Source: Liriodendron chinense
Taxonomy: Eukaryota > Streptophyta > Magnoliopsida > Magnoliales > Magnoliaceae
Assembly (NCBI GenBank): GCA_003013855.2
Contig: ML058433.1
Location: forward strand, 4,959,966 to 5,023,965
Direction: 5' to 3'
Length of the DNA: 64,000 nucleotides
Under the pieces are notes generated by a model, which saw nothing but the letters and a program-made list of their open reading frames with translations, was not told where the DNA came from and searched no databases. Position numbers and translations under genes: made by a program. How positions within the stretch are numbered: position 1 is the stretch's first letter; every line of letters begins with the position of its first letter. This document shows positions 10,072-20,924 of the stretch, piece by piece.

Positions 10072-11862
10072 TCAGTAGTTCTGGGATAGGCGTGGGAAAT
10101 CATCCTTAGGGCATGCTTCATTGAGGTTCCGGAAGTCTACGCAGATCCGGATTTGACCGCTCTTTTTCTTGACCGGCACAATGTTTGAGATCCATTGTGG
10201 GTATTTAACCTCTCGGATGAACCCGGCATGGATTAACTTTTCGACTTCTTCTTCGATTTTGGGCACTATGTCTGGGTGGAATCGTCGTTGAGGTTGTTTG
10301 ACCGCTTTCTTCCCTTTCAGGATGCTCAACTTGTGCATCGCAATTGTTGGACTAAGCCCCGACATTTCTGAGTATGTCCAAGCGAACACGTCCCTATTCT
10401 CTTTCAACAGTTGGATGTATTTCTCTTTCTCCTCTTCTAGGACATTTTTACTCAGGTATGTATTTCTGGGGTCTTCTGGGGTTCCCAGATTTATTTCTTC
10501 AAGCTCATCTATCGTGGGCTGTCCCCCGTCCTCTATCTGTGCAGGTGCGGCACTGGGTTGGATGACGTCGATTACCTCTTGTGGCTGTACCTCTTCCGTA
10601 GGATTGATTGTCACCATGTTGACATGCCTAATCTTCATCTTTGCCCCTAACCCTTCTCTACCTCGGTGAACTTTGGTGTTTTCTTCGAATGGTGCTAACA
10701 TCCTACCATTCGAGGCTGATTCTGAGTAACAGAAGCCCATATTCTTCATGATGTTATGGCTGGCTTCACTGTATCTTCCCTCTTCTATTGGTTGAGGCAA
10801 ACGGAGTGATTTCTCAGCCTCGTCTCTAGACTGCGCGGATTCACTTGACACTGAATAGAATTTGATTTCTTCCTTTGTATCGGCATTCGGCGGTACCACA
10901 AACTGGCTAGGAGCTCTTGGCAAAGGTCTAACCCTTCCTATTTTCGGCACTGGCATATTGAAGCTAGATTTGAGCACACTCATGTGCTGATCCGATATCA
11001 TCTCGAGGACGGACTGCCTGGGCTGTCGCAAGTGCTTCGGGACTATGTAAAATTTCTTGGTGGTCCTTTGAGGTTCTTCAGCCGGCTGACCTGCGGCTTC
11101 TTTCTGAGTAATGAACTGAGGTTTGCCTCTCTGTTCGAACTTGTTGACTTTCAGTTTCGCCCCTTGCCCTTTCTGCGTTTCATCAGGCTTCTTTGTGACT
11201 TCCCTTTCGTCGACTAGGTCATAGTACCGGGCATCAGCCAATAATGATTCTGCAATTGTATACGGCTTTGGGTCTGCTGTCACTCTGTACTGAACTCCCT
11301 CTCTGTTGTATTTGAAGCATTGATGATAGGTCGAGGGAACGACACGATTCTGATGGAGCCACGGCCTCCCTAGCAGAAGATTATACGTTGTTACTGCGTC
11401 GATTACTTGACATGTTACTTTCGTCTTCAGCTTTTCAATTTCTAGCGTCACAGTGATCGACCCTAGAGTGCGCTGGCTGTCTTGATTGAACCCCTGAATG
11501 ACCATGGTGCTGGGTCGTAGGGCTGATGGTCTATAACCCAACCTCTGTAGTGTCTTCAACGACATGATGTTCACCGCGGACCCATCGTCGAGCATGCATC
11601 GCTTAATTTCCGTGTCTCTGATCGTTCCTGTGACCATCAACGGACGGTTGTGGTCTGTTGTTTCAATTGTGCGGTGTTCTTCAGAGAATGTAATTACAGA
11701 GGGGTGATCTATCTGCATCGCTTGCTGGATTGGTGCGTTTCCTTCCCAAAATTTATCCAGATCGCTCATTTCTGCTTCGATTTCTGTCATCATTACTTCT
11801 CGGGCTTCACTGTCTAGCAGCGCGTTGATCAACATTTCTCTATATACCTTTGAGAGGCACAA
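10072..11862 (-). pseudogene. Protease and N-terminal RT of element 1
   Basis: The aspartic protease shows the active-site loop LDDGSAVNIM and the partner motif LLGRPWLH. A linker of about 250 residues precedes the RT fingers (WISNIVPVKKKSGQIRICVDFRNLN). The frame is the same as gag upstream. It ends at a stop produced by a frameshift inside the DDFP motif. The protease would cut the polyprotein inside the virus-like particle. Confidence 0.9.
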
Positions 11863-11991
11863 GGCATCGTATATGCTCAGGCAAGCCGGGACTCTTCACA
11901 GGTGTCATACGACATCATATGCTACTGGAGCTGCCCCTTGTCTTGGCTCCGACTGACTGGACGTGGCCTCGGCAACTTTCTCTTTCAACTT

Positions 11992-13443
11992 CTACCCCTG
12001 GGGCCTCGTTGAGGGTATATCCGGGTTTCCGTCTTCTTGCATCGGGTCGACTAGTTCTGGCCGAACATGTTCCGGCATTTGCCTTCCAGATCGGAGGATG
12101 ACGGCATTGACTTCTTCTTTATCTGCCCGCAATGTCTCTTCTGTTGCTGGCTGTTCTATAAACGACACCATCGCGCAATGTACCCGAGTCTTTATAAGTC
12201 GGCTCTTCTCTTGGCTATCCTTCTTTCTCGTCTCTTTCTTCTTGCGGTTGAGGAGTCTTCTTCGGTTTTTTAGCCTTTTCTGGCTGCTAACCAGAGTCCA
12301 GGGCTCTTCAGGCTTGTGGAACGGAATGCACAATTGGGTGTTCTCGTCTGAGGGGAAGGCTAAAACTACCCCCGCTGTTTCCTTCGTTGTTGTTTCTGGT
12401 GCCTTCATACTGATCACCCCTTGGTTGATCAACCCCTGTATCCTTCCCTTTAGGCTGAAACAGTCTTCGGTTTTGTGGCTCAGACACCGATGGTATTTGC
12501 AATACCGAGGATCATCTGTCTTCCCAACCTCGTGAGGCTGAATCGGTTCTGGTAGGTGGATTACCTTTTCTTCTACTAATTGTTCCATGATGGGGATCAA
12601 ATCGGCCATGTCGAAGGTGTACGGGCCGTTGGCTCTTTCTCTCTCGACTATTGTTATTCTTTGAGGAATGTAGGGCCTTTTGCCTCTATCTTGGGTAGGT
12701 GTTGCTTGCGTGTCTGTCTTAGATTCCACGGCGGGCCGTTTCCGATCTATCATACTTTTACCTTTGCTTATGTTGTGCGTTTCGGCAATCCTTACTCCTT
12801 CTCTTTTCTGTCTTTCTGGTCTGAGGTTCACTCGTGCCGCGGCTTCTTCTACCAAGTGTGCTTTGGTGGCCAATTCTCGGAAAGAGTGAAAACTATTCCC
12901 TGACAGCCCATATGATATCATTGGGTCCAGGGCTCGCATACACATCTTTATCTGTTCCTTTTCGCTAGGTAACTCTTGACATTGAGCGGCTATCGTCCCC
13001 CATCGGTCCATGAACCTCTCCACGGGTTCGCCTTGCCTTTGTCTGATCAAGGCCAGATCTGTTACTGATGTTTCCCTTTCTATAGAGAAGAATTTTGAGA
13101 TAAAACTATCTCGCATCTGCTCCCATGGCTTCACTGATCCAGCTGGTAGCGACATGTACCATTGAAAAGCCTTCCCTGTCAGCGTTGACCCGAATAACCG
13201 CATACAGTACTGTGGGACGGTCGACCAATTTCCCAATGCTGTGAGGAAGCGAGTGATATGTTCCTCTAGCGATCCCCTACCGTCAAATTTTTCGAAATCC
13301 GGACATCTGAAGTTGACCGAAAATGGTATTTCTTCTATCTCCAGCGGGTATGGGACCTGATATTTATACCCAGTTCCTCTTTCCTTTTCCTTTTCTTGTC
13401 GCATGAGACTCGTAATTGTTTGCGACAGTTCTTCTCTCGTCAT
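11992..13443 (-). pseudogene. Gag of element 1
   Basis: Retrotransposon gag domain: FRCPDFEKFDGRGSLEEHITRF, then AFQWYMSLPAGSVKPWEQM and FFSIERETSVTDLALIRQ. A zinc-knuckle-like CKYHRCLSHKTEDCFSLK follows around residues 325-345. It shares the frame with the upstream segment (13465-14169) and with protease downstream, separated by single stops, so the ancestral element had one long gag-pol frame. It forms the capsid and binds RNA. Confidence 0.9.
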
Positions 13444-13464
13444 TTGCGTAGTCGGGACTGCTAT

Positions 13465-14169
13465 TCATTCCACTGGAACTCTCCTGGCCTGGGTAAGTGG
13501 CTCGGCACTAGCTGGCCCTTCTGCTGCCCCTTGAGATTCCTCGGCTGACGGGCGCGTAGGTGGTACAAGACTTCGAGTAGCGTTCTGAGCTATCAAAGTG
13601 GTCAATGCCTCCTGAATTACCCTCATCCGTTCATTCGTCTCTCGATTAGCCTGAACTAATCTGTTTATCTGATCTTGGACTGTAGGCAACTCGTCCGCTT
13701 CATACGATTCCTCTTCTGCCTCTGCCACTTGAACCATTGCGATCAGTGCTGGTCGGGCCTTCTGAACCTGCCCTTGTCCTGGCTTGAGAATTGTCATGGG
13801 TTTGGAGCTTTTCGCAAGTGTAGTTTCGGTCGACTCGTGCGTGACACGAGTGGTTTTGGACAATGGCAGAAACTGTTTCGTTGTCATCACAGGCACTGGG
13901 GACCTGGTTGATGCGACCTGGCTACTGATGGGAATTTTCTGTCCTTGTTTTGGCTGCCATTGTCTCTTGGTCGCAGGGCGAGGCCTCGCAACATTCACCT
14001 TCTTATACGCGGCTAAGCTGGCTGCTTTCTTCTGCTCTTTCTTCTGTCGGCGCGTCTTGACCAACTGCCATCCTGAATTAGAAGCAGTCGTCGTGGTTGG
14101 AATGAAGCGAGGGAAGCTGAAACCTCCAGTGGTAAGGAAGGTGCACGAACTGGTCATTGAACATGCCAT
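13465..14169 (-). pseudogene. N-terminal extension of gag, element 1
   Basis: 235 residues in the same frame as the gag domain, cut off by one TGA at 13465. The first half is basic (KTRRQKKEQKKAA), and the end is helical (VQDQINRLVQANRETNERM), like the N-terminal regions of long Tat gags. The ATG at 14169 lies 363 bp after the PBS and is the plausible polyprotein start. Confidence 0.75.
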
Positions 14170-14390
14170 TTCTTCTATCTGTCTTAGTATCTTGTTAATT
14201 CTGTTATGTCATAAAAATCGTTAGAACAGTTCACAAGCGCGGTCGGGAGTATGAGCCCATCGATCGTAGTGCATAAACTGATGAAATAAGCAAGAAGGAT
14301 ACAAAATACGTGTAGTTGTGGAAATTGTGGGTTCGAAAACCTTTTAAATGTCTATTGCCTTAGAGATGAAGGGAAGAACGTTCCCGTTGA

Positions 14391-14404
14391 GAGTCGCCAG
14401 TTTG
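14391..14404 (-). other. Second PBS/LTR-end-like motif
   Basis: GAGTCGCCAGTTTG, identical to the bases over the PBS-LTR junction at 14541-14554, recurs here 150 bp further inside the element. It may be a duplicated priming site or a relic of template switching. Confidence 0.45.
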
Positions 14405-14531
14405 ACGCCCGAGGGGCGCCGAAACATTACGCCTCGCGGTAACTTTCTTATGTGTAGATTCGTGTTTGTAAGTGGTTGATCTTAGAGTGTTCCTATATTT
14501 AGATATAACCAGAGATTCTGGTATAGTTCGA

Positions 14532-14549
14532 TCCCCAGCAGAGTCGCCA
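14532..14549 (-). promoter_or_regulatory. Primer-binding site of element 1
   Basis: On the minus strand TGGCGACTCTGCTGGGGA starts three bases after the LTR end (CTAACA). TGG is the complement of a tRNA CCA end. The sequence fits Tat/Ogre-type PBSs. I have not assigned the tRNA. Confidence 0.75.
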
Positions 14550-14826
14550 GTTTGTTAGAACTAGAGAATGAACCTTCTCTGGAATGTTGGGTTTTGTTGC
14601 TCTGGGGGTTCTGAATAATAGAAACATTCATAGACAATCACAAGCATTCACAAAAGTACACAAGAGAAGAGATATCGCAAGGCGAATTTTATTCAAGAGA
14701 TTTTGAGATCTTGTACATTCCAGGCCGTGATTTGGCACGAGCCCTTAATTACATCGAATGATCGATGACCCTTGATTAAAAGGCAAAAGACTAGTCAGCG
14801 GGGACCATGGTTTCAGAGTTCATTGG

Positions 14827-14942
14827 TCGTGGAGACCTGTGTTTGTATGGTCACGGAGACCTGTATTTGTATGGTCGTGGGGACCTGTATTTGTATGGTC
14901 GCGGGGACCTGTATCTGTATGGTCGCGGGGACCTGTATTTGT
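14827..14942 (-). repeat. 24-bp minisatellite in the LTR of element 1
   Basis: About five units of 24 bp, consensus on + around GACCTGTATTTGTATGGTCG. The unit is a multiple of three, so it opens a spurious repetitive reading frame. Confidence 0.85.
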
Positions 14943-15617
14943 GGTGTTTTGTTAGAGACTGAATCGTCTTTGCACGAGTCGGATGTCTATGTCCCATGTT
15001 TTGACCGGAGATCCGGGCTGAGATTGTCAGGGTTTATGGCCGGGAAGGACGACTTTGGGCCCGCGCCTGTCAATGTGGGGACAGGTGACCTCGGGAAGTC
15101 CATTCCACGGTTGTATGTACCTGCGCAGCTCAACCAGCGGATGCCGTTTGGATGGGTAGGGCATCGACTGTTCTTGAAGTATCAGCCTTTAACAAATTGT
15201 GTGTGATAGTTTAGAACTCTCCTGGTATAGTTTATCGTGTTAACCATAGTCCCCTTTGCTTAATCCGGGCCTGAATCCGAGTCATATTATGGTAGTACAT
15301 GTAATGATGATGCATCAGTATGGCTCCAGGCACTGGTGGCTTCTCTTCGGGAGGATTGCTCCATTCATTTCGTCAGATCGGGTCGGATCCCGAAGGCTCG
15401 CGTTCTGCTCATTGGGTGACCCGGATGGGTCATTTGACCGCTCCATTACGTCCGGAATGCTCGAAATACCCAAAATAGGCTCAAACGGGGATTGAAAACG
15501 TTATAAAATGAGGATTTAAGGGTGCTGGAATGAACGCTCAAAGTGCTGATTTTTGCGATCCGCTGGCCTGATTTTTCTGACGCGCTAGGGCCAGCACGTC
15601 CAAAAATGTATTTTCCT

Positions 15618-15851
15618 GATCCGCTGGCCTATTTTGCAATGCGCTGGGGCCAGTGCGTCCGAAAAATAACTTTGTTCATAATTGTGTATTTATCCGATCC
15701 GCTGGCCTATTTTGCGATGCGCTGGGGCCAGTGCGTCCGAAAAATAACTTTGTTTATGATTGTGTATTTATCCGATCAGCTGGCCTATTTTGCGATGCGC
15801 TGGGGCCAGTGCGTCCGAAAAATAACTTTGTTTATGATTTATACAATCCGC
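15618..15851 (-). repeat. 78-bp tandem repeat in the LTR of element 1
   Basis: Three units start at 15618, 15696 and 15774 with GATCCGCTGGCC (GATCAGCTGGCC in the third). Each contains the GCGCTGGGGCCAGTGCG palindrome. A partial unit precedes them. Confidence 0.85.
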
Positions 15852-16080
15852 CGATGGTTTTTCTGATGCACCGGATCACTTTTATGATGCGCTGGGATCA
15901 GCGCGTCGAAAAGGGTGACTTGAGTTATTTCATCTCCAGACATGTTATGGTCGGAGGTGCGATTTCCGACGAGGGGATCCGGTGATCGGAAGAGGATTCC
16001 GGCGATCGGAAAAAGGTTTTCCGGCGACGAGGTTCTCTCTCTCTCTCGCTGAATCGTCCGAATGAGGTGGTGGGAGGGGG

Positions 16081-16090
16081 TATTTATAGG
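16081..16090 (-). promoter_or_regulatory. TATA box of the element 1 LTR promoter
   Basis: Minus strand CCTATAAATA, followed by CT/GA-rich leader sequence (16035-16050). This is the promoter for gag-pol RNA. It mirrors the antisense TATA at 350-360. Confidence 0.6.
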
Positions 16091-16240
16091 TAAAGTCGCC
16101 CAATAGGCGATTGACACGTGTAGCGCATCGAGAAATCGGGTCGGCGCGTCGATTAAAGTCACTCGGCGCGTCGAAAAATGGCTGAGTTCGGAGGCTGATT
16201 TGCAGGACGCGCCAGCTTTCAGTGCGTCCTGAAATTGGTT

Positions 16241-16450
16241 GATTTTTTGGATGCGCCGGGTGAATTTTTGGGTGCGCTGAAAGCAGTGCGTCCTTAAATT
16301 CAATATGATTGAATTACGTGACGCGCCGGGTGAATTTATGGATGCGCTGGAAGCAGTGCGTCCTTAAATTCAATATGATTGAATTACGTGACGCGCCGGG
16401 TGAATTTATGGATGCGCTGGAAGCAGTGCGTCCTTAACTTCATTTCTGAA
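16241..16450 (-). repeat. 70-bp tandem repeat upstream of the LTR promoter
   Basis: Units at 16311-16380 and 16381-16450 are nearly identical (starting GAATTACGTGACGCG), and a more diverged unit precedes them. Each has GCGCCGGG and GCGCTGGAAGCAGTGCG. In LTR orientation they lie upstream of the TATA box. Confidence 0.85.
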
Positions 16451-16766
16451 TGCGCTGGACGTATTCGTGTCCCTCCAATCTTTGGTTTTGCAAATTGGGG
16501 GATTTGTGGGGTCCGCCTCGTGATGGATGCCGATGCACTGCTCCTATCTCTTCATAATTGAGGTAATCCTCTCAAATTTGGACAGTTTTGGTCACGATGA
16601 CCGGTGGGGTCCACCACTGGCCCAATTTCATGCTTTTGGTCAAGTCTGGTGTGTGTGTCGCGATTCGTGCCGCGATTTCCGATGTACTGGCCCTAAGTTT
16701 GTCCGAGTGATGATTTCGGTACTCGGGATCATCGCTTCGGGGATCCTCACTTTTGGGACCCCAACA

Positions 16767-17152
16767 CCCATTCTTTGAAACACAAAGATATAGATGAAAT
16801 ATAATGCAAGGATTATCTTGATCCAAAGCTAATTGGGCCCACCATGAGATGGCCCAGCTGATGAATTGCGTGGATCCTGCACGTGTGGACCCCACAGGCA
16901 AAAAAAAAAGGAAAAAAAATGCTGGACGCTAGACGTTCACAGCGTCAGAGACGCTGGAACAGTCCAACGTCAGCAAACCTGGGACGACTTGAATGGGGTC
17001 CCCACTCGTGGGACCCACCTTGATGTTTCTGTTGTATCCACACCGTCCATCTGTTTCTCCAGCCCATTTTAGGGCTGGACACCAAAAATGAAGTAGATCC
17101 AGATCTCGGGTGGACCACACCATACAAAACAGTGGAGATAATGATGTCCACT
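16767..17152. repeat. Host spacer with MITE-like sequence
   Basis: 386 bp between element 1 and copy A. GTGGGACCCACC, CCACACCGTCCATCTG and GGGTGGACCACACC strings resemble short interspersed repeats familiar from magnoliid-type genomes. Related strings occur at 62690-62990. No intact terminal inverted repeats were found. Confidence 0.45.
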
Positions 17153-17609
17153 TGTGGACCCTCGCCGTTTCTGCGCTCCCACACGACGTTCTCGTCCCTT
17201 CCCCTTTCGGGAAAAGAAGGAGAGGATGATGCGTGAGTGCGAAATCGCCGTTTGTGCCACTGGCTTGCCTCGTTCTCGAGGGCTTTGTTTGGTTGTCTTG
17301 TTAAGCTGGATGTGTTTAAATGAGTTTGTATAAAACTAGAGTCGCCATTAGCCAGTTACTTCGAATCTATAGTCGGCTAGACCCCGTAGAAACGTTAGAG
17401 AAGGGGATCCGAAGATCCTTTCCTTTAAAATGACTCCTTTTGATCTGTGGCCAGAGATTCGAGGTAAGGGATCACGGTTACAGGGTGGGAAGAGGTTAAG
17501 CACCCCACACATTGCCCGTACCGAAGTACGGTCTCTACTTCACAGAATCGAACTAATACTTGAAAGTCGGTTTTAATCCTCGTACATTCTCATGGATGAC
17601 ATGATGCAT

Positions 17610-17900
17610 GAATGCGGGGCTGAACAGTAAGAGTTTCTGATGGGCAGGTTCCAACAACGGGCAAGCCCAGAGCGTACGCTCGAACTGACAGGTGCTTAAT
17701 GTAAGACGTATGCAGTGTGCTTGAATAATCAAGGTGCTTTATGGTGAAGCATGAATGCAGGTCTGAACAGTAAGAGTTTCTGATGGGCAGGTTCCAACAA
17801 CGGGCAAGCCCAGAGCATACGCTCGAACTGACAGGTGCTTAATTTAAGACATATGCAGTGTGCTTGAATAATCAAGGTGCTTGCAGTGAAGCAGGGGGGT
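17610..17900 (-). repeat. Tandem dimer (about 143 bp) in the family-X LTR
   Basis: Two copies of a unit containing CTGAACAGTAAGAGTTTCTG start near 17620 and 17763. The same dimer is at 47770-48050 in element 3 (period 147). In copy C the first unit is badly decayed (54530-54720). It lies downstream of the TATA box, probably in the transcribed R/U5 part. Confidence 0.8.
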
Positions 17901-18188
17901 TGGAAGAAAAGTAAATGTTGCACTTATGCTAGATGCAAATGAGATGATGCTGAAAAAGAGGAGCTGGATGGACGGAGGTGTCGCAAGGGTTGGCTTCAAG
18001 TGGCTGGATCAAGACTTGGGTGGCTTGAGAGGCTTGGACCAGTGGTCAGGCTGGGCTGGACCAGGGCTAGGCTCTCCTCACTCGGGCTCTCCTTGGTGGG
18101 AAAATGGGCTAAGGGGTGGAGAAGGGCACTCGAACGAACGGACTCTCTCTGGCCGGTTGCTCTGTTGAAATGAGAAGGGGAGGGGGGG

Positions 18189-18196
18189 TATTTATA
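18189..18196 (-). promoter_or_regulatory. TATA box, LTR of copy A
   Basis: Minus strand TATAAATA, 35 bp downstream of the GC palindrome at 18231-18253. The same spacing is seen in the other family-X LTRs. Confidence 0.6.
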
Positions 18197-18230
18197 GCAG
18201 CGAGCAGTGGCAGAGCTCGTAAATATTTTT

Positions 18231-18253
18231 GGGCGGCCTACTATGGGCCGCCC
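18231..18253. repeat. GC palindrome of the LTR promoter, copy A
   Basis: GGGCGGCC-TACTAT-GGGCCGCCC. It matches the palindrome next to the antisense TATA of the same copy (21861-21883) at 21 of 23 positions. Confidence 0.7.
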
Positions 18254-18306
18254 GTACGGCCGTTCCTCGATTTCCAGCGAGGTACGGTCGCACCCTCGGG
18301 GCTACT

Positions 18307-18486
18307 GTTTGACTCGCTGGGTCGACTCAGTGAGTTGACTCAACGGGTCGACTCGGTGGTTTGACTTAGCGGGTTGACTCGACGGGTTGACTCGGTGTTT
18401 TGACTCGACGAGTTGACTCAGCGGGTTGACTCAACGGGTTAACTCAGCGGGTTGATTCAGTGGGTTGACTCAGTGAGTTTGACTTT
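18307..18486 (-). promoter_or_regulatory. Array of TTGACT (W-box core) upstream of the LTR promoter, copy A
   Basis: Ten exact TTGACT hexamers in 180 bp, in degenerate units of about 15 bp such as GGGTTGACTCAGC. TTGAC[CT] is the WRKY W-box core, and TGACTCA also fits bZIP sites. It lies just upstream of the GC palindrome and TATA box. Confidence 0.6.
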
Positions 18487-18694
18487 TTTAGGATTTTTTT
18501 ACTGGCTTTTCTTATGGGGGGTTTTTCAGGGTGATGTTTAGGACTGGGTTGACTGGGTTCAGGCTTGAACTGGGCTATGGAATGGGGCTTACAAGGGTGA
18601 GTTTGGCTGAGTTTGGACTTGGGGTTTGGGGGTATGGTCCTCCATTCTTCCAGCTATCTCTACCAACAATGTAGCCGAAGGTGGGGTGTCTACA

Positions 18695-18707
18695 GATGCC
18701 CCTCTTT
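18695..18707 (-). promoter_or_regulatory. Polypurine tract, copy A
   Basis: Minus strand AAAGAGGGGCATC directly before TGTAGACACC. It marks the LTR start and the element's orientation. Confidence 0.75.
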
Positions 18708-20900
18708 GGCAGAGGTTGCTTGCAACCGAATGCCAAAGCGAGTGGACACCCCACTTCTAACCCGGTCATTCATGGATCATGGTCTGAACTCTTTGCTTGC
18801 ATTCGCATCTGTGCCAGTTGATCGTTTGGAAACCGATCACTCGCACATACCGCGGGAGTTTGGAGAAAACGTTGCGATTGTCCCTGCAGTTTGCTGCAAC
18901 CTGGGTACCCAATCGCAACCCTTCCATTTCCGATCGGTACTAACATCGGAAAGGTACAGCAGAGCCTCTGCGTCCGTAGTCTTACGAGGTTGCTGACCCT
19001 GAGACTGTTTGTGTGATGTTTGATGTTTTCCCAGATCACTCCAGGAGTACTTGTTTCGTTTGACTGTCAAAGTGGTTAGACGCCCTGCGTCAGATAGTCT
19101 TACGGGATTCTACTATGCCGACTTGGACTCAGTCAAGGTACTTCAGGCATCCACGCCTAGGTATGTGCGGGTGAGCTCTTTCCACCCAATCTGCTGATTT
19201 TGATACTTGGGTTACAATTCATCGTTTCCACCTGTTCAAATGGTTTTTTTGACCGAGCCTTTTGGCTTTTCATCTTTTCGTATCTTGGCATGTGGTACGA
19301 CCGCACTGACACTGGAGTTCAGTTCGACCGTACTTTGAGTGCATTGGATCCGATGATCTCCGGGGAAACCGCGAGACATCGGATCTTATTTGATTTTTGC
19401 GTTGGCTCCTACCCAGAGATATGGAAGATCTCCTGGTGTTTTGGAGGCATAACGCTCTACTGGGAAAATATTTTTGGATTTTTGAAAAGATACCCACTCT
19501 GGGGAGTGATACCCCGTGGGGTTTTTATTTGCAAATGGGAATATTTTTTTTCTCTTTTTGAAATGGAAATCTGGTTTACATGCGCCTCCACTAGGGATGC
19601 CTGTGGGGTCTTTGGCTAACCGACTTTTATTTTGAAAGCAGGTAAACATGATGATTGATGCGATGGATGCTGATGCATGGAGATGCATGATGAATGCATG
19701 GTTTGGCTCATTCTCTTTTCGTTTGATGATTTTGCTTTTGCTGTGGGTGCAGAGAACTTTGAGCTTATTGCTTGCAGGGTTGTGCTCCCCTGGAGATTTT
19801 TCTTTTTGATACGGAGGTTTGGACAGCGGGTTGGTCAAGATCCCGACCCATGGTCGATCAGGTCCATCGTCCCAAGATGTTGTTTCTTTGCAAATGAGAA
19901 TGTACGAGGATGCTATCCGACTTCAAGATGTTCTTCTGGGCATACGTGTGATTGAGATGGTGTTTGGTTGCCCGTTTTGATCAAGATCCCAATTTGCAGG
20001 TGATCGGATCCGTCATCCCAAATTGTGAAGAGAGTGGAGTTCAAGACTCCTGAAGTGTAGTGCTGGGGGACAGTGACAATTTTTGTGATTTTTGTAAGTA
20101 TTTGGGTCCGGATCTTTTACCTGAGTAGTCAAGATAGAGATCGGTTATTGAAAACCAAGGAAACATTTTTTTGTGATTTTTGAAATATTTTCTTTGAAAG
20201 CAAGGGAAATATTTTTGTGATTTTTTGACAATATTTTGATTGAAAGCAAGGGAAATATTTTTTTGTGATTTTTGACAATATTTTGATTGAAAGCAAGGGA
20301 AATATTTTTTGTGATTTTTGAAAAGGTGATTTTGCAATGTTTTTGTATTTTTGTGATTTTTATGAAATGCAGGGAAAAGTATGAAATTTTCATCCACTTC
20401 CAGCTTCTACTGCTGGTAAGGCACCCGATCCATTTTACGTCAGCGAACAAGACGAGTCTCACACAGTTAAGTACCGTAGTTTTACATCTTCGGATGAGGG
20501 GATTTTGAGGGTTTTCAGTCAACACACCCACAAAGTTGCTTGTTCCCCATGTGCAATGCACATAGACCACGTATCGTCCGACGGACTCCTTCAGCCACAA
20601 AATGAGCCACATCCTCACATTTCCCTTAGTCAATCCAGTTTGGGGCCTTACGTTGCTCACAATTCCGTGAGGATGCGCTCCACCTCCCAACAGCCTTAAT
20701 CCCCTTCATGAGTTTTAGGAATAGGGAACATCCGTCAGATTCAACAGCGACTTCCAAATCAAGGTTGTCTATCACGGTGCGTTCAACACGAATAGGATTG
20801 CGGAGTTCTACCCGCCTCAGCCCTTACCTGTTTAAAAGATTCCAGACACCCGTACGATCAAGTGTCAGCCATGTCTGGAACAGGTTAGGAAAGAAAGCCC
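18708..20900 (-). repeat. Conserved 3' non-coding region of family X, copy A
   Basis: Shared with element 3 (43780-46895) and copy C (50230-52300). It includes short tandem units around GGAAATATTTTTGTGATTTTTGA at 20155-20340. Open frames here (for example 19200-19619) are not kept between copies, so no gene is called. Confidence 0.7.
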
Positions 20901-20924
20901 CAGAGAAGTTAATCCCAGTGTAGT

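Larger units (their letters stand above)
1..16766 (-). mobile_element. Tat-lineage Ty3/gypsy retrotransposon, element 1 (3' LTR cut by window edge)
   Basis: Gag, protease, RT, RNase H, a second RNase H and integrase follow one another on the minus strand between 14169 and 7218. LTR sequence at 14553-16766 recurs at 1-279. Genes on the opposite strand lie between pol and the 3' LTR, an arrangement known in the Tat lineage. The 279 bp of LTR visible in both copies differ at five positions by eye (about 2 percent), which suggests a fairly recent insertion. The right flank starts cccat; the matching left target duplication is outside the window. Several stops and frameshifts in gag-pol mean it is probably not autonomous now. 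Confidence 0.9.
14553..16766 (-). repeat. 5' LTR of element 1 (2.2 kb)
   Basis: In element orientation it starts TGTTGGGG (16766) and ends CTAACA (14553), the normal TG...CA form. It is followed by the PBS. Inside are three separate tandem arrays (24, 78 and 70 bp units) and many GACGCGCTGG-type palindromes. The right flank is cccat. Confidence 0.88.
17153..18694 (-). repeat. LTR of copy A (1542 bp)
   Basis: In element orientation TGTAGACACC (18694) to GGTCCACA (17153). It is the same length as the 3' LTR of element 3, from which it differs by several percent over the first 80 bases by eye. It contains the TTGACT array, a GC palindrome, a TATA box and a tandem dimer near its 3' end. Confidence 0.85.

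Noticed and set aside
14391..14549. tRNA gene suggested by tRNA-complementary strings
   Set aside because: Only the 3'-end complement used as PBS is present; no cloverleaf or internal promoter boxes.
14772..15206. Cys-rich repetitive plus-strand ORF
   Set aside because: Created by a 24-bp minisatellite inside the LTR of element 1.
15543..15985. Overlapping repetitive ORFs in two frames
   Set aside because: Both come from the 78-bp tandem repeat in the LTR.
19200..19619. Antisense ORF starting MILGLQFIV, also present at 45951-45613
   Set aside because: The two copies shift frame against each other (residues 12-18 differ through indels) and copy C lacks it, so the DNA is conserved and the protein is not.
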